64,000 nt of DNA from the NCBI RefSeq assembly GCF_005144885.1, contig NZ_CP039690.1, positions 62,001 through 126,000 of the forward strand, written 5' to 3'. The DNA is from Phreatobacter stygius. Lineage in GTDB: Bacteria; Pseudomonadota; Alphaproteobacteria; Rhizobiales; Phreatobacteraceae. Shown one piece after another: positions 54,333 to 63,468 of the stretch. The notes below the pieces were generated by a model. The model ran no database searches, was not told where the DNA came from, and was given only the letters and a program-made list of their open reading frames with translations. Each line of letters starts with the position of its first letter. Position 1 is the stretch's first letter. The translations under genes and the position numbers were made by a program.

Positions 54333-55331
54333 GTGCTGAACGCCATTACCGACGTCGCCGGGCTCACCGTCGGCCATGCCACCGACCTCGTGCGCGCCAC
54401 CGGCGTCACCGCCATCATCTTCGACCAACCGGCCGTTTGCAGCGTCGATGTGCGCGGCGGCGCGCCCGGCACGCGCGAAACCGACCTGTTGGATCCGGAA
54501 AGGACCGTCCAGGCCGTCGACGCCATCGCGCTGTCGGGCGGCTCGGCCTTCGGACTGGAGGCCGCCGCCGGCATCGGCGCCTGGCTGGTCGCCCAGGGCC
54601 GCGGCTTCGCCATTGGCGCGACGCGGGTGCCGATCGTGCCCGGCGCTATCCTGTTCGACCTGTTGAACGGTGGCGACAAGTCATGGGGCCGCTATGGGCC
54701 CTATCGCGAGCTCGGCTTCAGCGCTGCGGAGGCGGCACGCGCCGGCCCGGTCGCCATGGGCACCGTCGGCGCCGGCACCGGTGCCAATACCGCCGACCTC
54801 AAGGGCGGGCTCGGCACTGCCTCCGCCCTGTCGCCCTCGGGCCACCGGGTCGGCGCGCTGGTCGCGGTCAATGCGCTCGGCAGCGTCACCATCGGATCGA
54901 CAGGGCATTTCTGGGCCGCCACCGACGAACAGCACGGCGAGTTCGGCGGCCGCGGCCTGCCCTCGCCCTGGCCAGCGGACGCCAACCGGATCAAGCTCAA
55001 GGGCACGACGGCGGCCAATACCACCATCGCGCTGGTCGCTACCGACGCCGTCCTGACCAAGGCGGAAGCCCGCCACCTCGCCGTCATGGCGCAGGACGGG
55101 CTCGGCCGCGCGATCCGGCCGATCCATACGCCGCTCGACGGCGACACGGTGTTCGCCGCCGCCACCGGCAAGCAGCCGCTCGCCGATATCCCGCGCGATA
55201 TGGCGCTGATCGGCGCGACCGCCGCCAGCGTGCTCGCCCGCGCCGTGGCGCGCGCCGTCCACGAGGCGACCGCGCTCGCCGTGCCCGGCGCCTTGCCGGC
55301 ATGGCGCGCTGAATTCGGAGCATCGTCATGA
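54333..55331 (+). CDS. P1 family peptidase (DmpA/BapA-like, N-terminal nucleophile)
   Basis: 332 residues from GTG at 54333, which gives the family start LNAITDVAGLTVGHATD; an in-frame GTG at 54294 is the alternative. ALSGGSAFGLEAAAG and GTGANTADLKGG are family motifs. The autocleavage/nucleophile site is expected in AANTTIALVATDA, with Thr in place of the Ser of DmpA. Acts as an aminopeptidase or amidase on small substrates. The stop overlaps the DsbA-like gene by four bases. Confidence 0.85.
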   Translation: MLNAITDVAGLTVGHATDLVRATGVTAIIFDQPAVCSVDVRGGAPGTRETDLLDPERTVQAVDAIALSGGSAFGLEAAAGIGAWLVAQGRGFAIGATRVPIVPGAILFDLLNGGDKSWGRYGPYRELGFSAAEAARAGPVAMGTVGAGTGANTADLKGGLGTASALSPSGHRVGALVAVNALGSVTIGSTGHFWAATDEQHGEFGGRGLPSPWPADANRIKLKGTTAANTTIALVATDAVLTKAEARHLAVMAQDGLGRAIRPIHTPLDGDTVFAAATGKQPLADIPRDMALIGATAASVLARAVARAVHEATALAVPGALPAWRAEFGASS

Positions 55332-56002
55332 CCGACCCGAGCGCGCCCGACAGCCTGCACGTCACCTATCTGTTCGATCCGCTCTGCGGCTGGTGTTACG
55401 GCGCCGCGCCCATGGTGCGGCAGCTCGCCGCGACGCCCGGCATCACGGTCGAGCTCGCTCCGACCGGGCTGTTTTCCGGTGATGGCGCGAGGCCGATGGA
55501 CCAGGGCTTCGCCGCCTATGCCTGGTCCAACGACCAGCGCATCGAACGCCTCAGCGGCCAGCGCTTCACCGAGGCCTACCGGCAGAAGGTGCTGAACGCA
55601 CCAGCCTTGAATGCCCGGCCGCAAATGTTCGATTCCGGGCCGGCGACCCTGGCGCTCACCGCCGTGTCGCTGACCGCGCCGGACGCCGAGCGCGACGCGC
55701 TGAACGCGATCCAGGAAGCGCGTTATGTCGATGGCCGCGACATCGTCTCGCCCGCCCGGCTCGCCGAAATCCTGCGCGAGGCCGGCCTCGACGCGGCCGC
55801 CGGCCTGATCGCGACGCCAAGCGACGCGCTGGTTGCCGCCAACCGCGCGCGCACCAACAAGGCCCGCCAGATGATGGCCGCTTTGGGCGCTCAGGGTGTG
55901 CCGACCCTTGTCGTCACCGACGCAAGCGGCCGGCGCATGCTGCGCTCGAACGCCCTGTTCGGTGGTTTCGACGATCTCCTGGCGGCGATCCGCGCGGCCT
56001 GA
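55328..56002 (+). CDS. DsbA-family protein (FrnE-like subgroup)
   Basis: 224 residues, thioredoxin fold with an inserted helical domain. The redox motif CGWC is at 20-23 (FDPLCGWCYG), with the cis-Pro loop QGVPTLVV near 195. There is no signal peptide, so it is cytoplasmic. Overlaps the P1 peptidase gene by ATGA, implying co-translation. Function unknown. Confidence 0.85.
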   Translation: MTDPSAPDSLHVTYLFDPLCGWCYGAAPMVRQLAATPGITVELAPTGLFSGDGARPMDQGFAAYAWSNDQRIERLSGQRFTEAYRQKVLNAPALNARPQMFDSGPATLALTAVSLTAPDAERDALNAIQEARYVDGRDIVSPARLAEILREAGLDAAAGLIATPSDALVAANRARTNKARQMMAALGAQGVPTLVVTDASGRRMLRSNALFGGFDDLLAAIRAA

Positions 56003-56037
56003 CGCCCAAGAACGCCTCGACCTTGACGCCTCGGCCG

Positions 56038-56664
56038 TCAGTTCTGCCCGGCGCGCAAGCCGACGGTTGCCACGCCCGCGCCGATCAGCAGCGAGCCGCC
56101 GACCCGGTTGAACAGGCCGATGGCCCGGGCATTCGCCACCAGGCCGCGCGCCTTGGCCGCGACCAGCGCGTAGCCGAAGGCATTGGCGAAGGCGAGCACG
56201 AGGAAGGTCGTCTCGAACACCAGCATCTGGGTGAGGAAATCGACCTTCGGATCGAGGAACTGCGGCAGGAAGGCGACGAAGAAGGTGATGCTTTTCGGGT
56301 TCAGCGCGGTCACCAGCCAGGCATGGCCGAGCATTTTCGCGGCCGACACCGCATCATGGCGCGGTTCCGCCTGCAGCGCGCCGCCGGCGCGCCAGAGCTT
56401 GATGCCGAGCCAGATGAGATAGGCGGCGCCGATCCATTTCAGCACGGTGAACACGGTGGCCGACGTCGCCAGCAGCGCACCGACACCGAGCATGGACAGC
56501 GTCATGGCGGTGAAATCGCCGAGCGCCACCCCGACCGCCATGGGCAAGGCGGTGCGCCAGCCCTGGCCGAGCGCGTAGGAGACGACCAGCAGAACCGTCG
56601 GCCCCGGGATCAGCAGCAGGATGGTGGATGCGGCGGTAAAGGCGAGCCAGGCTTCGATGGTCAT
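56038..56664 (-). CDS. LysE/RhtB family exporter
   Basis: 208 residues, six helices. The LysE start region IPGPTVLLVVSYALGQGWRTALPMAVGVALGD and LNPKSITFFVAFLPQF are diagnostic. Exports an amino acid or related metabolite. Convergent with the DsbA-like gene; the substrate cannot be inferred. Confidence 0.9.
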   Translation of the reverse strand: MTIEAWLAFTAASTILLLIPGPTVLLVVSYALGQGWRTALPMAVGVALGDFTAMTLSMLGVGALLATSATVFTVLKWIGAAYLIWLGIKLWRAGGALQAEPRHDAVSAAKMLGHAWLVTALNPKSITFFVAFLPQFLDPKVDFLTQMLVFETTFLVLAFANAFGYALVAAKARGLVANARAIGLFNRVGGSLLIGAGVATVGLRAGQN

Positions 56665-56848
56665 GATGGGTCTCCCGTCAGGCCAGACTAAGCCATGGGC
56701 CGTGCCGGTTGTCGAGACAGCCCGATCGGTTCGGGCAAGATGTTGCTAACCATCAAGCCAACAACCGGTCCGCCGGCCGGCCCGATTTAGGGTAATGGCA
56801 AGGGCGGAAACCTACATTACAGGATTGTACTAAAGGGAGCGTGTCGCC

Positions 56849-57109
56849 ATGATCCCGATCATCAATGGCTATGCATGCGTCACCAGCGAGGACGCGGCCC
56901 TCGCCCGGCACGGGTTCGACCCCCAGAACCCGACCAACGACCCGGCCAAGGCCGAAGAGCTTGCCGCGAGCGTCGGCCGGGCGGTCATGCCCGAAGAAGC
57001 CTTCGATGCGCTGATCGCCCATCCGGAGGCCGCCGTCGAAGAGGTCCGGGCCAATGCCGGTCCCAAGCCCTCGACCGGTCCCGGCCGGATCTTCGACTTC
57101 AAGGCTTGA
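56849..57109 (+). CDS. Small protein of unknown function
   Basis: 86 residues, acidic, without signal peptide or membrane segment; starts MIPIINGYACVTSEDAALAR and ends with FDFKA. AAGGGAG precedes the ATG. The 3' end overlaps the convergent DJ-1-like gene by 11 bases. Regular codon use and a good ribosome site argue it is real, but I recognise no family. Confidence 0.6.
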   Translation: MIPIINGYACVTSEDAALARHGFDPQNPTNDPAKAEELAASVGRAVMPEEAFDALIAHPEAAVEEVRANAGPKPSTGPGRIFDFKA

Positions 57110-57794
57110 CGTCCACGCTCGCCTTCAGCGCCGCCGCCGCGCGTTTCGATATCGCCACCCGCTCCGCCAGGAACGGCGCCAGGACAGCGGTGACCGCGCT
57201 GACTGTCGCGGCCGGCGCGGTCGACGGCGTGCCGCCGGCAAAGGGCGGCTCCGGGTCATATTCCATGCCGAGCTGGGCTGCCCGCGCCCGCTCTTCGCCG
57301 AACAGCATGGCGGTCAAGGTCAGGCCGAAATCGATGCCCGAGGTGACGCCGGCACCGGTCACCCGGTTGCGGTCGACCACCACGCGCTGGCACACAGCTT
57401 CGACATCGAACAGGGTGAGCTGGTCGATCGAGGCCCAATGGCTGGTGGCGCGATAGCCGGTCAAGAGGCCTGCCGCCGCCAGCACCAGCGAGCCGGTGCA
57501 GACCGAGGTGATCCAGCTTGCCCCTTTCGCCTGGCCACGCAGGAAGTCCAGGGTCTCCTGGTCTTCCATCAGCGCCATCTGGCCCGGCCCGCCCGGCACG
57601 AACAGGATGTCGGCCGGCGGACAGTCGGCGAAGGTCTTGGACGGGACGAGGCGAAGACCCGAGGCGTCGGTGACCGGCCCGGCCGTCTTCCAGACCAGGT
57701 CGACCTGCAACTCCTTGAACCGGGTGAACACCTCGAACGGCCCGGTCAGGTCGAGCTGGGTCATGCGCGGAAAGGCGAGCATCACGACATGCAT
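57099..57794 (-). CDS. DJ-1/PfpI family protein (isonitrile-hydratase-like)
   Basis: 231 residues. Nucleophile-elbow Cys99 in ITSVCTGSLVLAAAGLL, His119 in RATSHWAS, and the N-terminal acidic site near LDLTGPFEVF. This resembles isonitrile hydratase (InhA) and GlxA-type amidase domains. The ATG at 57794 has GGGAG nine bases upstream; the longer frame is not conserved-looking. The next gene on this strand upstream is the dadA-like gene. Confidence 0.85.
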   Translation of the reverse strand: MHVVMLAFPRMTQLDLTGPFEVFTRFKELQVDLVWKTAGPVTDASGLRLVPSKTFADCPPADILFVPGGPGQMALMEDQETLDFLRGQAKGASWITSVCTGSLVLAAAGLLTGYRATSHWASIDQLTLFDVEAVCQRVVVDRNRVTGAGVTSGIDFGLTLTAMLFGEERARAAQLGMEYDPEPPFAGGTPSTAPAATVSAVTAVLAPFLAERVAISKRAAAALKASVDVKP

Positions 57795-57886
57795 GGGTGA
57801 AACTCCCGTAGGCGACGAACCGGTTGAACCGTGGCAGCCGGCAGCCCGGAGCGAAGGCCGGCCCGGTTCGCACCGGACCCTGGTAT

Positions 57887-59134
57887 TCAGCCCCAGCGGC
57901 CCATCCGATAAGGCGTCAGGTCGACATGCGGCGGCTCGCCGGACATGGCCGAGAGCAGCGCCTTGGCGGTCGCCGGGCCAAGGGTGAACCCCCAATGGCC
58001 GTGGCCGAAGGCGAACCACAACCCCTCATGGCCGGGTGCCGGCCCGATGATCGGCCGCGAATCCGGCGTTGCCGGCCGGCGGCCCATCCAGGGTTCGGCC
58101 TCCACCGGCTCGCCCAGGTCGAACAGGTCGCTGGCGGCGCGGAAGGCGCGCTCGACCTGCACCGGCGTCTTCGGCGCCTCGGCAAGCGCGATCTCGACCC
58201 CGGTGGTCAGCCTTATCCCCTGTTCCATCGGGCAGAGCACATAACCGACATCCTCGTCGCAGACCTGCCGGGACAGGAAGGCATTGCCCTTCGGCTGATA
58301 GTGCCGGTGATAGCCGCGCTTGGCGGCCAGCGGCACCGAGTAGCCGAATTTGGCGACCAGATCCTTCGACCAGATGCCCAGCGCCACCACCGCCTGACGG
58401 GCGAGCACGCGGCCCTCGTCGGTATCCACCGCGAAGCCCTCGGGCACCTTGGCGAGCGTCATGGCGTCGCCCTTGGCGAGCCGGCCGCCGGCCGCGACGA
58501 AGGCCTCGGCATAGGCCTTGGTGACGCCGCCCGGGCTCGACACCGTATCGGAATCCTGCTGCCAGATCGCGCCGGCGAAGGCGCCCTTCAGATGCGGCTC
58601 CAGCTCCAGCGTCTCGCCCATGCTCAGCTTGGTGCTGTTCAGGCCGTATTCCTTGGCAAGCTTCAGCCGGCGCTCCTGGGCGTCGAGGCTCGACTGCAGG
58701 CGGTAGAGCTCCAGCCAGCCGTCCTGGCGGAAGAAGCGCTCGGCACCGGCGATCTTGGCGAATTCGCGATGGCTGCCGACCGCCTCGGCGAAGAACGGCC
58801 GCATGACACGCGCCGTCTCCTCCAGCTTGTCGACCGCCGACCAGCGCCAATAGTCGAACATCCAGCCAGCCACCCTCGGCAGCGCCGCGAGATGGTAATG
58901 GGATGCGGTCTGGCGGTTCAGCGCATGTTTGAACAGGGTCGGCAGGTCGCGCGGCATGGCCACCGGATAGAGGTTGCCGCCATCGATCACCCCGGAATTG
59001 CCATAGCTCGTTTCCTCGCCCGGCCCGCGCCGGTCGACCAGCACCACCGACAGACCCCGGCGGCGCGCCTCGAGCGCCGCGGAAACGCCGACCATGCCGG
59101 CGCCCAGAACCAAGACATCATGGATTGCAGTCAT
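57887..59134 (-). CDS. dadA: D-amino-acid dehydrogenase-like FAD oxidoreductase
   Basis: 415 residues. The FAD-binding [13 protein letters not shown] is at residues 9-21, followed by the DadA-typical [16 protein letters not shown] and the C-terminal [18 protein letters not shown]. DadA oxidises D-amino acids (for example D-Ala) at the inner membrane, feeding electrons to quinones. No alanine racemase gene is adjacent. Divergent from rpe. The exact substrate is uncertain. Confidence 0.85.
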   Translation of the reverse strand: MTAIHDVLVLGAGMVGVSAALEARRRGLSVVLVDRRGPGEETSYGNSGVIDGGNLYPVAMPRDLPTLFKHALNRQTASHYHLAALPRVAGWMFDYWRWSAVDKLEETARVMRPFFAEAVGSHREFAKIAGAERFFRQDGWLELYRLQSSLDAQERRLKLAKEYGLNSTKLSMGETLELEPHLKGAFAGAIWQQDSDTVSSPGGVTKAYAEAFVAAGGRLAKGDAMTLAKVPEGFAVDTDEGRVLARQAVVALGIWSKDLVAKFGYSVPLAAKRGYHRHYQPKGNAFLSRQVCDEDVGYVLCPMEQGIRLTTGVEIALAEAPKTPVQVERAFRAASDLFDLGEPVEAEPWMGRRPATPDSRPIIGPAPGHEGLWFAFGHGHWGFTLGPATAKALLSAMSGEPPHVDLTPYRMGRWG

Positions 59135-59261
59135 TGCCCGACCATCATTTCAATGCGGTCGTCACAGTGCCGTTTCGCCATGCGCCAGACAAGCGCAGGC
59201 CAGCTCCTCATTGCCCGGGCACCTTGTCGCATGGTACCGGCGACACGACACGGAGACTGCG

Positions 59262-59945
59262 ATGACCAATCCCATCCTGATCGCCCCCTCGATCCTGGCC
59301 GCCGACTTTTCCAAACTCGGCGAGGAGGTGCGCGCGGTCGACGCCGCCGGCGCCGACTGGATCCACCTCGACGTGATGGACGGTCATTTCGTTCCGAACA
59401 TCTCGTTCGGACCCGATGTCATCAAGGCCATGCGCCCGCACACCAGCAAGGTGTTCGACGTGCACCTGATGATCCAGCCGGCCGATCCCTATCTGGAGGC
59501 CTTCGCCAAGGCCGGCTCCGACATCGTCACCGTCCATGCCGAGGCCGGGCCGCATCTGCACCGCTCGCTGCAGGCGATCCGCAATCTCGGCAAGAAGGCC
59601 GGCGTCTCGCTCAATCCGGCGACGCCCGAGAACGTGCTCGACCATGTGCTCGACCTCACCGACCTGATCCTGGTCATGACGGTCAACCCAGGCTTCGGCG
59701 GCCAGGCCTTCATCGCCTCGCAGGTTCAGAAGGTCGCCCGGATCCGGCAGATGATCGCCGGCCGCGACATCGTCATCGAGATCGACGGCGGGATCACGCC
59801 GCAGACCGCGCCGCTGGTCGCCGCCGCCGGCGCCGACGTGCTGGTCGCCGGCTCCGCGGTGTTCAAGGGCGGGCCGGCGCATTACGCCGCCCATATCGAG
59901 GCGATCCGCACCGCCGCCGACGGCGCTCGCGGCACCATGGTCTAA
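59262..59945 (+). CDS. rpe: Ribulose-phosphate 3-epimerase
   Basis: 227-residue TIM barrel. [15 protein letters not shown] at the start, metal and catalytic residues in [16 protein letters not shown] and [12 protein letters not shown], and [11 protein letters not shown] with the phosphate site. Interconverts ribulose-5-P and xylulose-5-P in the pentose phosphate and Calvin pathways. GGAGACTGCG precedes the ATG. No cbb genes are nearby. Confidence 0.95.
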   Translation: MTNPILIAPSILAADFSKLGEEVRAVDAAGADWIHLDVMDGHFVPNISFGPDVIKAMRPHTSKVFDVHLMIQPADPYLEAFAKAGSDIVTVHAEAGPHLHRSLQAIRNLGKKAGVSLNPATPENVLDHVLDLTDLILVMTVNPGFGGQAFIASQVQKVARIRQMIAGRDIVIEIDGGITPQTAPLVAAAGADVLVAGSAVFKGGPAHYAAHIEAIRTAADGARGTMV

Positions 59946-59953
59946 GGCGGTGG

Positions 59954-59984
59954 GGCGCTCGTGCCGTCCGGGGTCACGAGCGCC
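59954..59984 (+). terminator. Hairpin after rpe, possible terminator
   Basis: GGCGCTCGTG pairs perfectly with CACGAGCGCC 9 bases after the rpe stop. The T tract is missing, so termination would be weak or Rho-assisted. Confidence 0.35.
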
Positions 59985-60028
59985 TCTGAGCCCAAGGATC
60001 ATTGTCGTCCACGAGCCCCCAGGCAATT

Positions 60029-60058
60029 CTCGTCCTGGCCGGGCTTGCCTCGCCCGAC
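60029..60058 (+). repeat. Degenerate copy of the island REP palindrome
   Basis: CTCGTCCTGGCCGGGCTTGC then CTCGCCCGAC: a decayed relative of R1-R8, about 25.7 kb from the island, without a GIY-YIG remnant. It shows that the repeat family occurs elsewhere in this genome. Confidence 0.55.
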
Positions 60059-60127
60059 AGCGACTTCACCCCCCTGCCCCCAACGTGATTCAGACCCCGT
60101 CAACCGCTCGCCGGTAAGCTCGGTGTC

Positions 60128-60745
60128 ATGGCGACGACTCAGGCAGCGAAAGTTCAAGTCGACGGTGCGGACGAGGCCGGCGAAGCCCCGGTCCGCCGGC
60201 CAAGGCGTCCACGTGCGGCAACCACCGCCGCCGCCGCCCCGCGCCGGGCCGTCAAACCGGCCCCCGCGCGCGACGACGGCCCGTGGCGGCGCGCCTTCAG
60301 GGTCGGCTTCTGGGTCATGCTGGTGGCGATCGCCGCCGCTGCGACACTGTCGATCCGGGCCGGACACGCGCCCTCCTGGCGCAGCCTGTCGGTGGTCTGC
60401 CTGCAGGCCTTGCCGCTGTTTCCCGGCATGGCGCTGTTCTGGCGCGCCCTGGAAGGGCTGCGTCGCCGCTTCGACGGCGCCCCCTTCGCACTCTGGCTCG
60501 GCTTTGCCCTGATCGGCGCCGCCGCCACCATGCTGATCGCGCCCGGCATCGTCTTCGCCGTTCATTCCCGCTCTCTGGCGATCTCCGAGGACCCGGACGG
60601 CGAGATGACCCTTTGGCATCACGTCTTCGGCCTTGGTTATGCCTTCACGCTTTATGTCTCGACCGCCTTCCGGCTCTGGTGGCCCTGGGGAGCGCTGCTG
60701 CCGGTGATGGTCGCCGGGCTGTTCTGGCGCGCCCACCGGCGCTGA
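60128..60745 (+). CDS. Multi-pass membrane protein, unknown
   Basis: 205 residues. A basic Arg/Pro/Ala-rich N-terminal tail (about 55 residues) is followed by four hydrophobic helices (FWVMLVAIAAAATLS, LSVVCLQALPLFPGMALFW, LWLGFALIGAAATMLIAPGI, LGYAFTLYVSTAFRLWWPWG). No family is recognised. 52 bases upstream of the DUF2259 gene on the same strand. Confidence 0.6.
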   Translation: MATTQAAKVQVDGADEAGEAPVRRPRRPRAATTAAAAPRRAVKPAPARDDGPWRRAFRVGFWVMLVAIAAAATLSIRAGHAPSWRSLSVVCLQALPLFPGMALFWRALEGLRRRFDGAPFALWLGFALIGAAATMLIAPGIVFAVHSRSLAISEDPDGEMTLWHHVFGLGYAFTLYVSTAFRLWWPWGALLPVMVAGLFWRAHRR

Positions 60746-60797
60746 TTGCCGGATCGCCCGGCGCCTGCCAGGCTGCGTCTCCGGTGGGGAGCGCCCG

Positions 60798-61502
60798 ATG
60801 ATCCGCTTGCTGATGCTGCTTTGTGCGGTTCTGGCGCCTGCCGCGGCGGCGGCCGGCGACATCGCCAGCCGTTCCCTGCTCGGCTTCAACGCCGACGGCA
60901 GCCGGTTCGCCTTCGAGGAATATGGCACCGCGGACGGAAGCGGTTTTCCCTATGCCACCATCTATGTCGTCGATACCGCGCGTGACACCTGGGTGCCGGG
61001 CACGCCGGTGCGCGTCCGCCTCGAGGACGAGACCAGGACCATAGCCCAGGCGCGCGCCGCGGCAGCCGCCCGCGCCAGGCCGCTGCTGTCAGGCATATCG
61101 CCGCGCGGCGAGCTGGTCGCCAGCAATCCGATCTCCGAGATCTCGGCCGATCCGCACCGCGTCGCCTTCGTGCCGCGGATCGTGCATCCGCCGGTCGACC
61201 CGCCGCTCACTCTCGAGCTTGCCGAATATGACCTGCCCTCGCCGTCGCCTTACGACGAGACCAAGGGCTTTCGGCTGGTGCTGAAGACCGGCGAGACCGC
61301 CCGCACCCTGCACGAGGACCGGGCGATCCCGCCAAACCGGGGCCTGCCCTTCGGCTACCGCATCGCCGATGTCGTGACCTATCATCCCCCGGTCGGGACC
61401 AATGCGCCGCCGGTCCTGGTCGTCCTGATCCTGGTCCTGGCCAAGGGGTTCGAGACCCCCGACGGCCGCCATCTCGCGGTGGCGGCGAGGCTTGGCCCCT
61501 GA
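60798..61502 (+). CDS. DUF2259 domain secreted protein
   Basis: 234 residues. A signal peptide (ending AAAAAGD) is followed by DUF2259: LGFNADGSRFAFEEYGTADG, then a beta-rich region. Proteins with this domain are predicted secreted, with no known function. It precedes purB by 80 bases. Confidence 0.8.
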   Translation: MIRLLMLLCAVLAPAAAAAGDIASRSLLGFNADGSRFAFEEYGTADGSGFPYATIYVVDTARDTWVPGTPVRVRLEDETRTIAQARAAAAARARPLLSGISPRGELVASNPISEISADPHRVAFVPRIVHPPVDPPLTLELAEYDLPSPSPYDETKGFRLVLKTGETARTLHEDRAIPPNRGLPFGYRIADVVTYHPPVGTNAPPVLVVLILVLAKGFETPDGRHLAVAARLGP

Positions 61503-61582
61503 GACGGCGCGCGCCCGCATTTGCGGCGATGCCGCCCGCCTGCTAGACCGCGCACGACCCCTTTTTCCGCCGAGGCCCCGCG

Positions 61583-62890
61583 ATGATCCCGCGCTATTCC
61601 CGTTCCGAGATGACCGCCATCTGGGAGCCGCAGACCAAGTTCCGCATCTGGTTCGAGATCGAGGCCCATGCCTGCGATGCGCTGGCCGAGCTCGGCGTGA
61701 TCCCGAAGGAGGCTGCCGCCAATATCTGGGCGCGCGCCAAGGACGTTACCTTCGATGTCGAGCGGATCGACGCCATCGAGCGCGAGGTCAAGCACGACGT
61801 CATCGCCTTCCTGACCCATCTCGGCGAGTTCATCGGGCCGGATTCGCGCTTCGTCCACCAGGGCATGACCTCGTCCGATGTGCTCGACACCTGTTTCAAC
61901 GTCCAGCTGGTGCGCGCCGCCGATCTCCTGATCGCCGACACCAAGGCCCTGCTGGCGGCGCTGAAGCGGCGCGCCTTCGAGCACAAGCTCACGCCGACCA
62001 TCGGCCGTTCGCACGGCATCCATGCCGAGCCGACCACCTTCGGCCTGAAGCTGGCGCAAGCCTATGCCGAGTTCGACCGTTCGCTCGCCCGCCTGGAGGC
62101 GGCGCGCGAGGAGGTGCGCACCTGCGCCATTTCCGGTGCGGTCGGCACCTTCGCGCAGATCGATCCGCGCGTCGAAGACCATGTCGCCAAGGCGATGGGA
62201 CTGAAGGTCGAGCCGGTCTCCACCCAGGTGATCCCGCGCGACCGCCACGCCATGTTCTTTGCGACCCTTGGCGTGGTCGCGTCGTCCGTCGAGCGGCTGG
62301 CCGTCGAGATCCGCCACCTGCAGCGTTCGGAGGTGCTGGAGGCCGAGGAATTCTTCTCCGAGGGCCAGAAGGGCTCGTCGGCCATGCCGCACAAGCGCAA
62401 TCCGGTGCTCACCGAAAATCTCACCGGCCTTGCCCGCCTCGTCCGCGGCATGGCCATGCCGGCAATGGAAAACGTCGCGCTCTGGCACGAGCGCGACATC
62501 TCGCATTCCTCGGTCGAGCGGATGATCGGCCCGGATGCCACCGTGACGCTCGACTTCGCGCTGGTCCGCCTCACCGGCGTCATCGACAAGCTCCTGGTCT
62601 ATCCGGCCAACATGCAGAAGAACCTCGACCGGCTCGGCGGCCTCGTCCACTCCCAGCGCGTGCTGCTGGCGCTGACCCAGAAGGGCGTGTCGCGCGAGGA
62701 TGCCTATCGGCTGGTCCAGCGCAACGCCATGCCGGTCTGGCGCGGCGAAGGCGACTTCCTGACGCTGCTGAAGGCCGACGCCGATGTCCGCAAGGCGTTG
62801 AGCGAGGCCGAGCTCGAGGAGAAGTTCGACCTCGGTTACCACCTGAAACACGTCGACACGATCTTCAGCCGGGTATTCGGAGCAAGCTGA
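61583..62890 (+). CDS. purB: Adenylosuccinate lyase
   Basis: 435 residues, fumarase/aspartase superfamily. The signature GSSAMPHKRNPVL (about 271-283) supplies the catalytic serine loop, and TSSDVLDTCFNVQL and GRSHGIHAEPTTFG carry the catalytic His residues. Catalyses two steps of AMP synthesis: SAICAR to AICAR and adenylosuccinate to AMP. The next gene starts four bases after its stop. Confidence 0.96.
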   Translation: MIPRYSRSEMTAIWEPQTKFRIWFEIEAHACDALAELGVIPKEAAANIWARAKDVTFDVERIDAIEREVKHDVIAFLTHLGEFIGPDSRFVHQGMTSSDVLDTCFNVQLVRAADLLIADTKALLAALKRRAFEHKLTPTIGRSHGIHAEPTTFGLKLAQAYAEFDRSLARLEAAREEVRTCAISGAVGTFAQIDPRVEDHVAKAMGLKVEPVSTQVIPRDRHAMFFATLGVVASSVERLAVEIRHLQRSEVLEAEEFFSEGQKGSSAMPHKRNPVLTENLTGLARLVRGMAMPAMENVALWHERDISHSSVERMIGPDATVTLDFALVRLTGVIDKLLVYPANMQKNLDRLGGLVHSQRVLLALTQKGVSREDAYRLVQRNAMPVWRGEGDFLTLLKADADVRKALSEAELEEKFDLGYHLKHVDTIFSRVFGAS

Positions 62891-62894
62891 TCCG

Positions 62895-63449
62895 ATGCGC
62901 ACTGCCGACGCCGATATCCTGATCGTTCCCGGCTACACCAATTCCGGCGAAGACCACTGGCAGTCGCGCTGGGAGGCCAAGCTGCCGACCGCGCATCGGG
63001 TCAATCTCGGCGATTGGCACAAGCCTGAAAAAGCGCGCTGGGTCGACAGTCTCGCCACCGCGGTCGCCTCCTGCACGCGGCCCGTCGTGCTGGTCGCCCA
63101 TTCGCTTGGCGTCATCACGGTGGCGCATGCGGCGCCGCTGTTCCCGAGAGGCGTCGTGCACGGCGCCTTCCTGGTCAGCATGCCCGACATCGAACAGGGC
63201 GCCGATATTCCCGACGTCGACCGGGCCTTCGCACCGATCCCGCGCGATCCCCTGCCCTTCCCCTCGGTCCTGGTCGCCAGCCGCAACGACCCGCATTGCG
63301 CTTACGCGCGCGCCGAGGATTTCGGTTACTCCTGGGGTTCGGCTCTGTCGGACGCGGGCGAAGCCGGCCACATCAACACCGCGTCCGGCCACGGACCGTG
63401 GCCGGAGGGTCTGATGCGGTTCGCCGGCTTCATGAAGGCGCTCGGCTGA
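62895..63449 (+). CDS. RBBP9/YdeN-family serine hydrolase
   Basis: 184 residues. Nucleophile Ser70 in VAHSLGVIT, the acid in SRNDPHC, and the base His in SGHGPWPEG, with the family start VPGYTNSGEDHWQSRWE. Small intracellular alpha/beta hydrolases of unknown substrate. Four bases after purB, so probably co-transcribed. Confidence 0.85.
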   Translation: MRTADADILIVPGYTNSGEDHWQSRWEAKLPTAHRVNLGDWHKPEKARWVDSLATAVASCTRPVVLVAHSLGVITVAHAAPLFPRGVVHGAFLVSMPDIEQGADIPDVDRAFAPIPRDPLPFPSVLVASRNDPHCAYARAEDFGYSWGSALSDAGEAGHINTASGHGPWPEGLMRFAGFMKALG

Positions 63450-63468
63450 ACCGCCGGGCGCGCGCGGA

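Noticed and set aside
57824-59989. 721-codon plus-strand frame over the dadA-like gene and into rpe
   Set aside because: Runs through two real genes in other frames; no recognisable domain.
61382-62902. 506-codon minus-strand frame over purB
   Set aside because: Antisense shadow of adenylosuccinate lyase.
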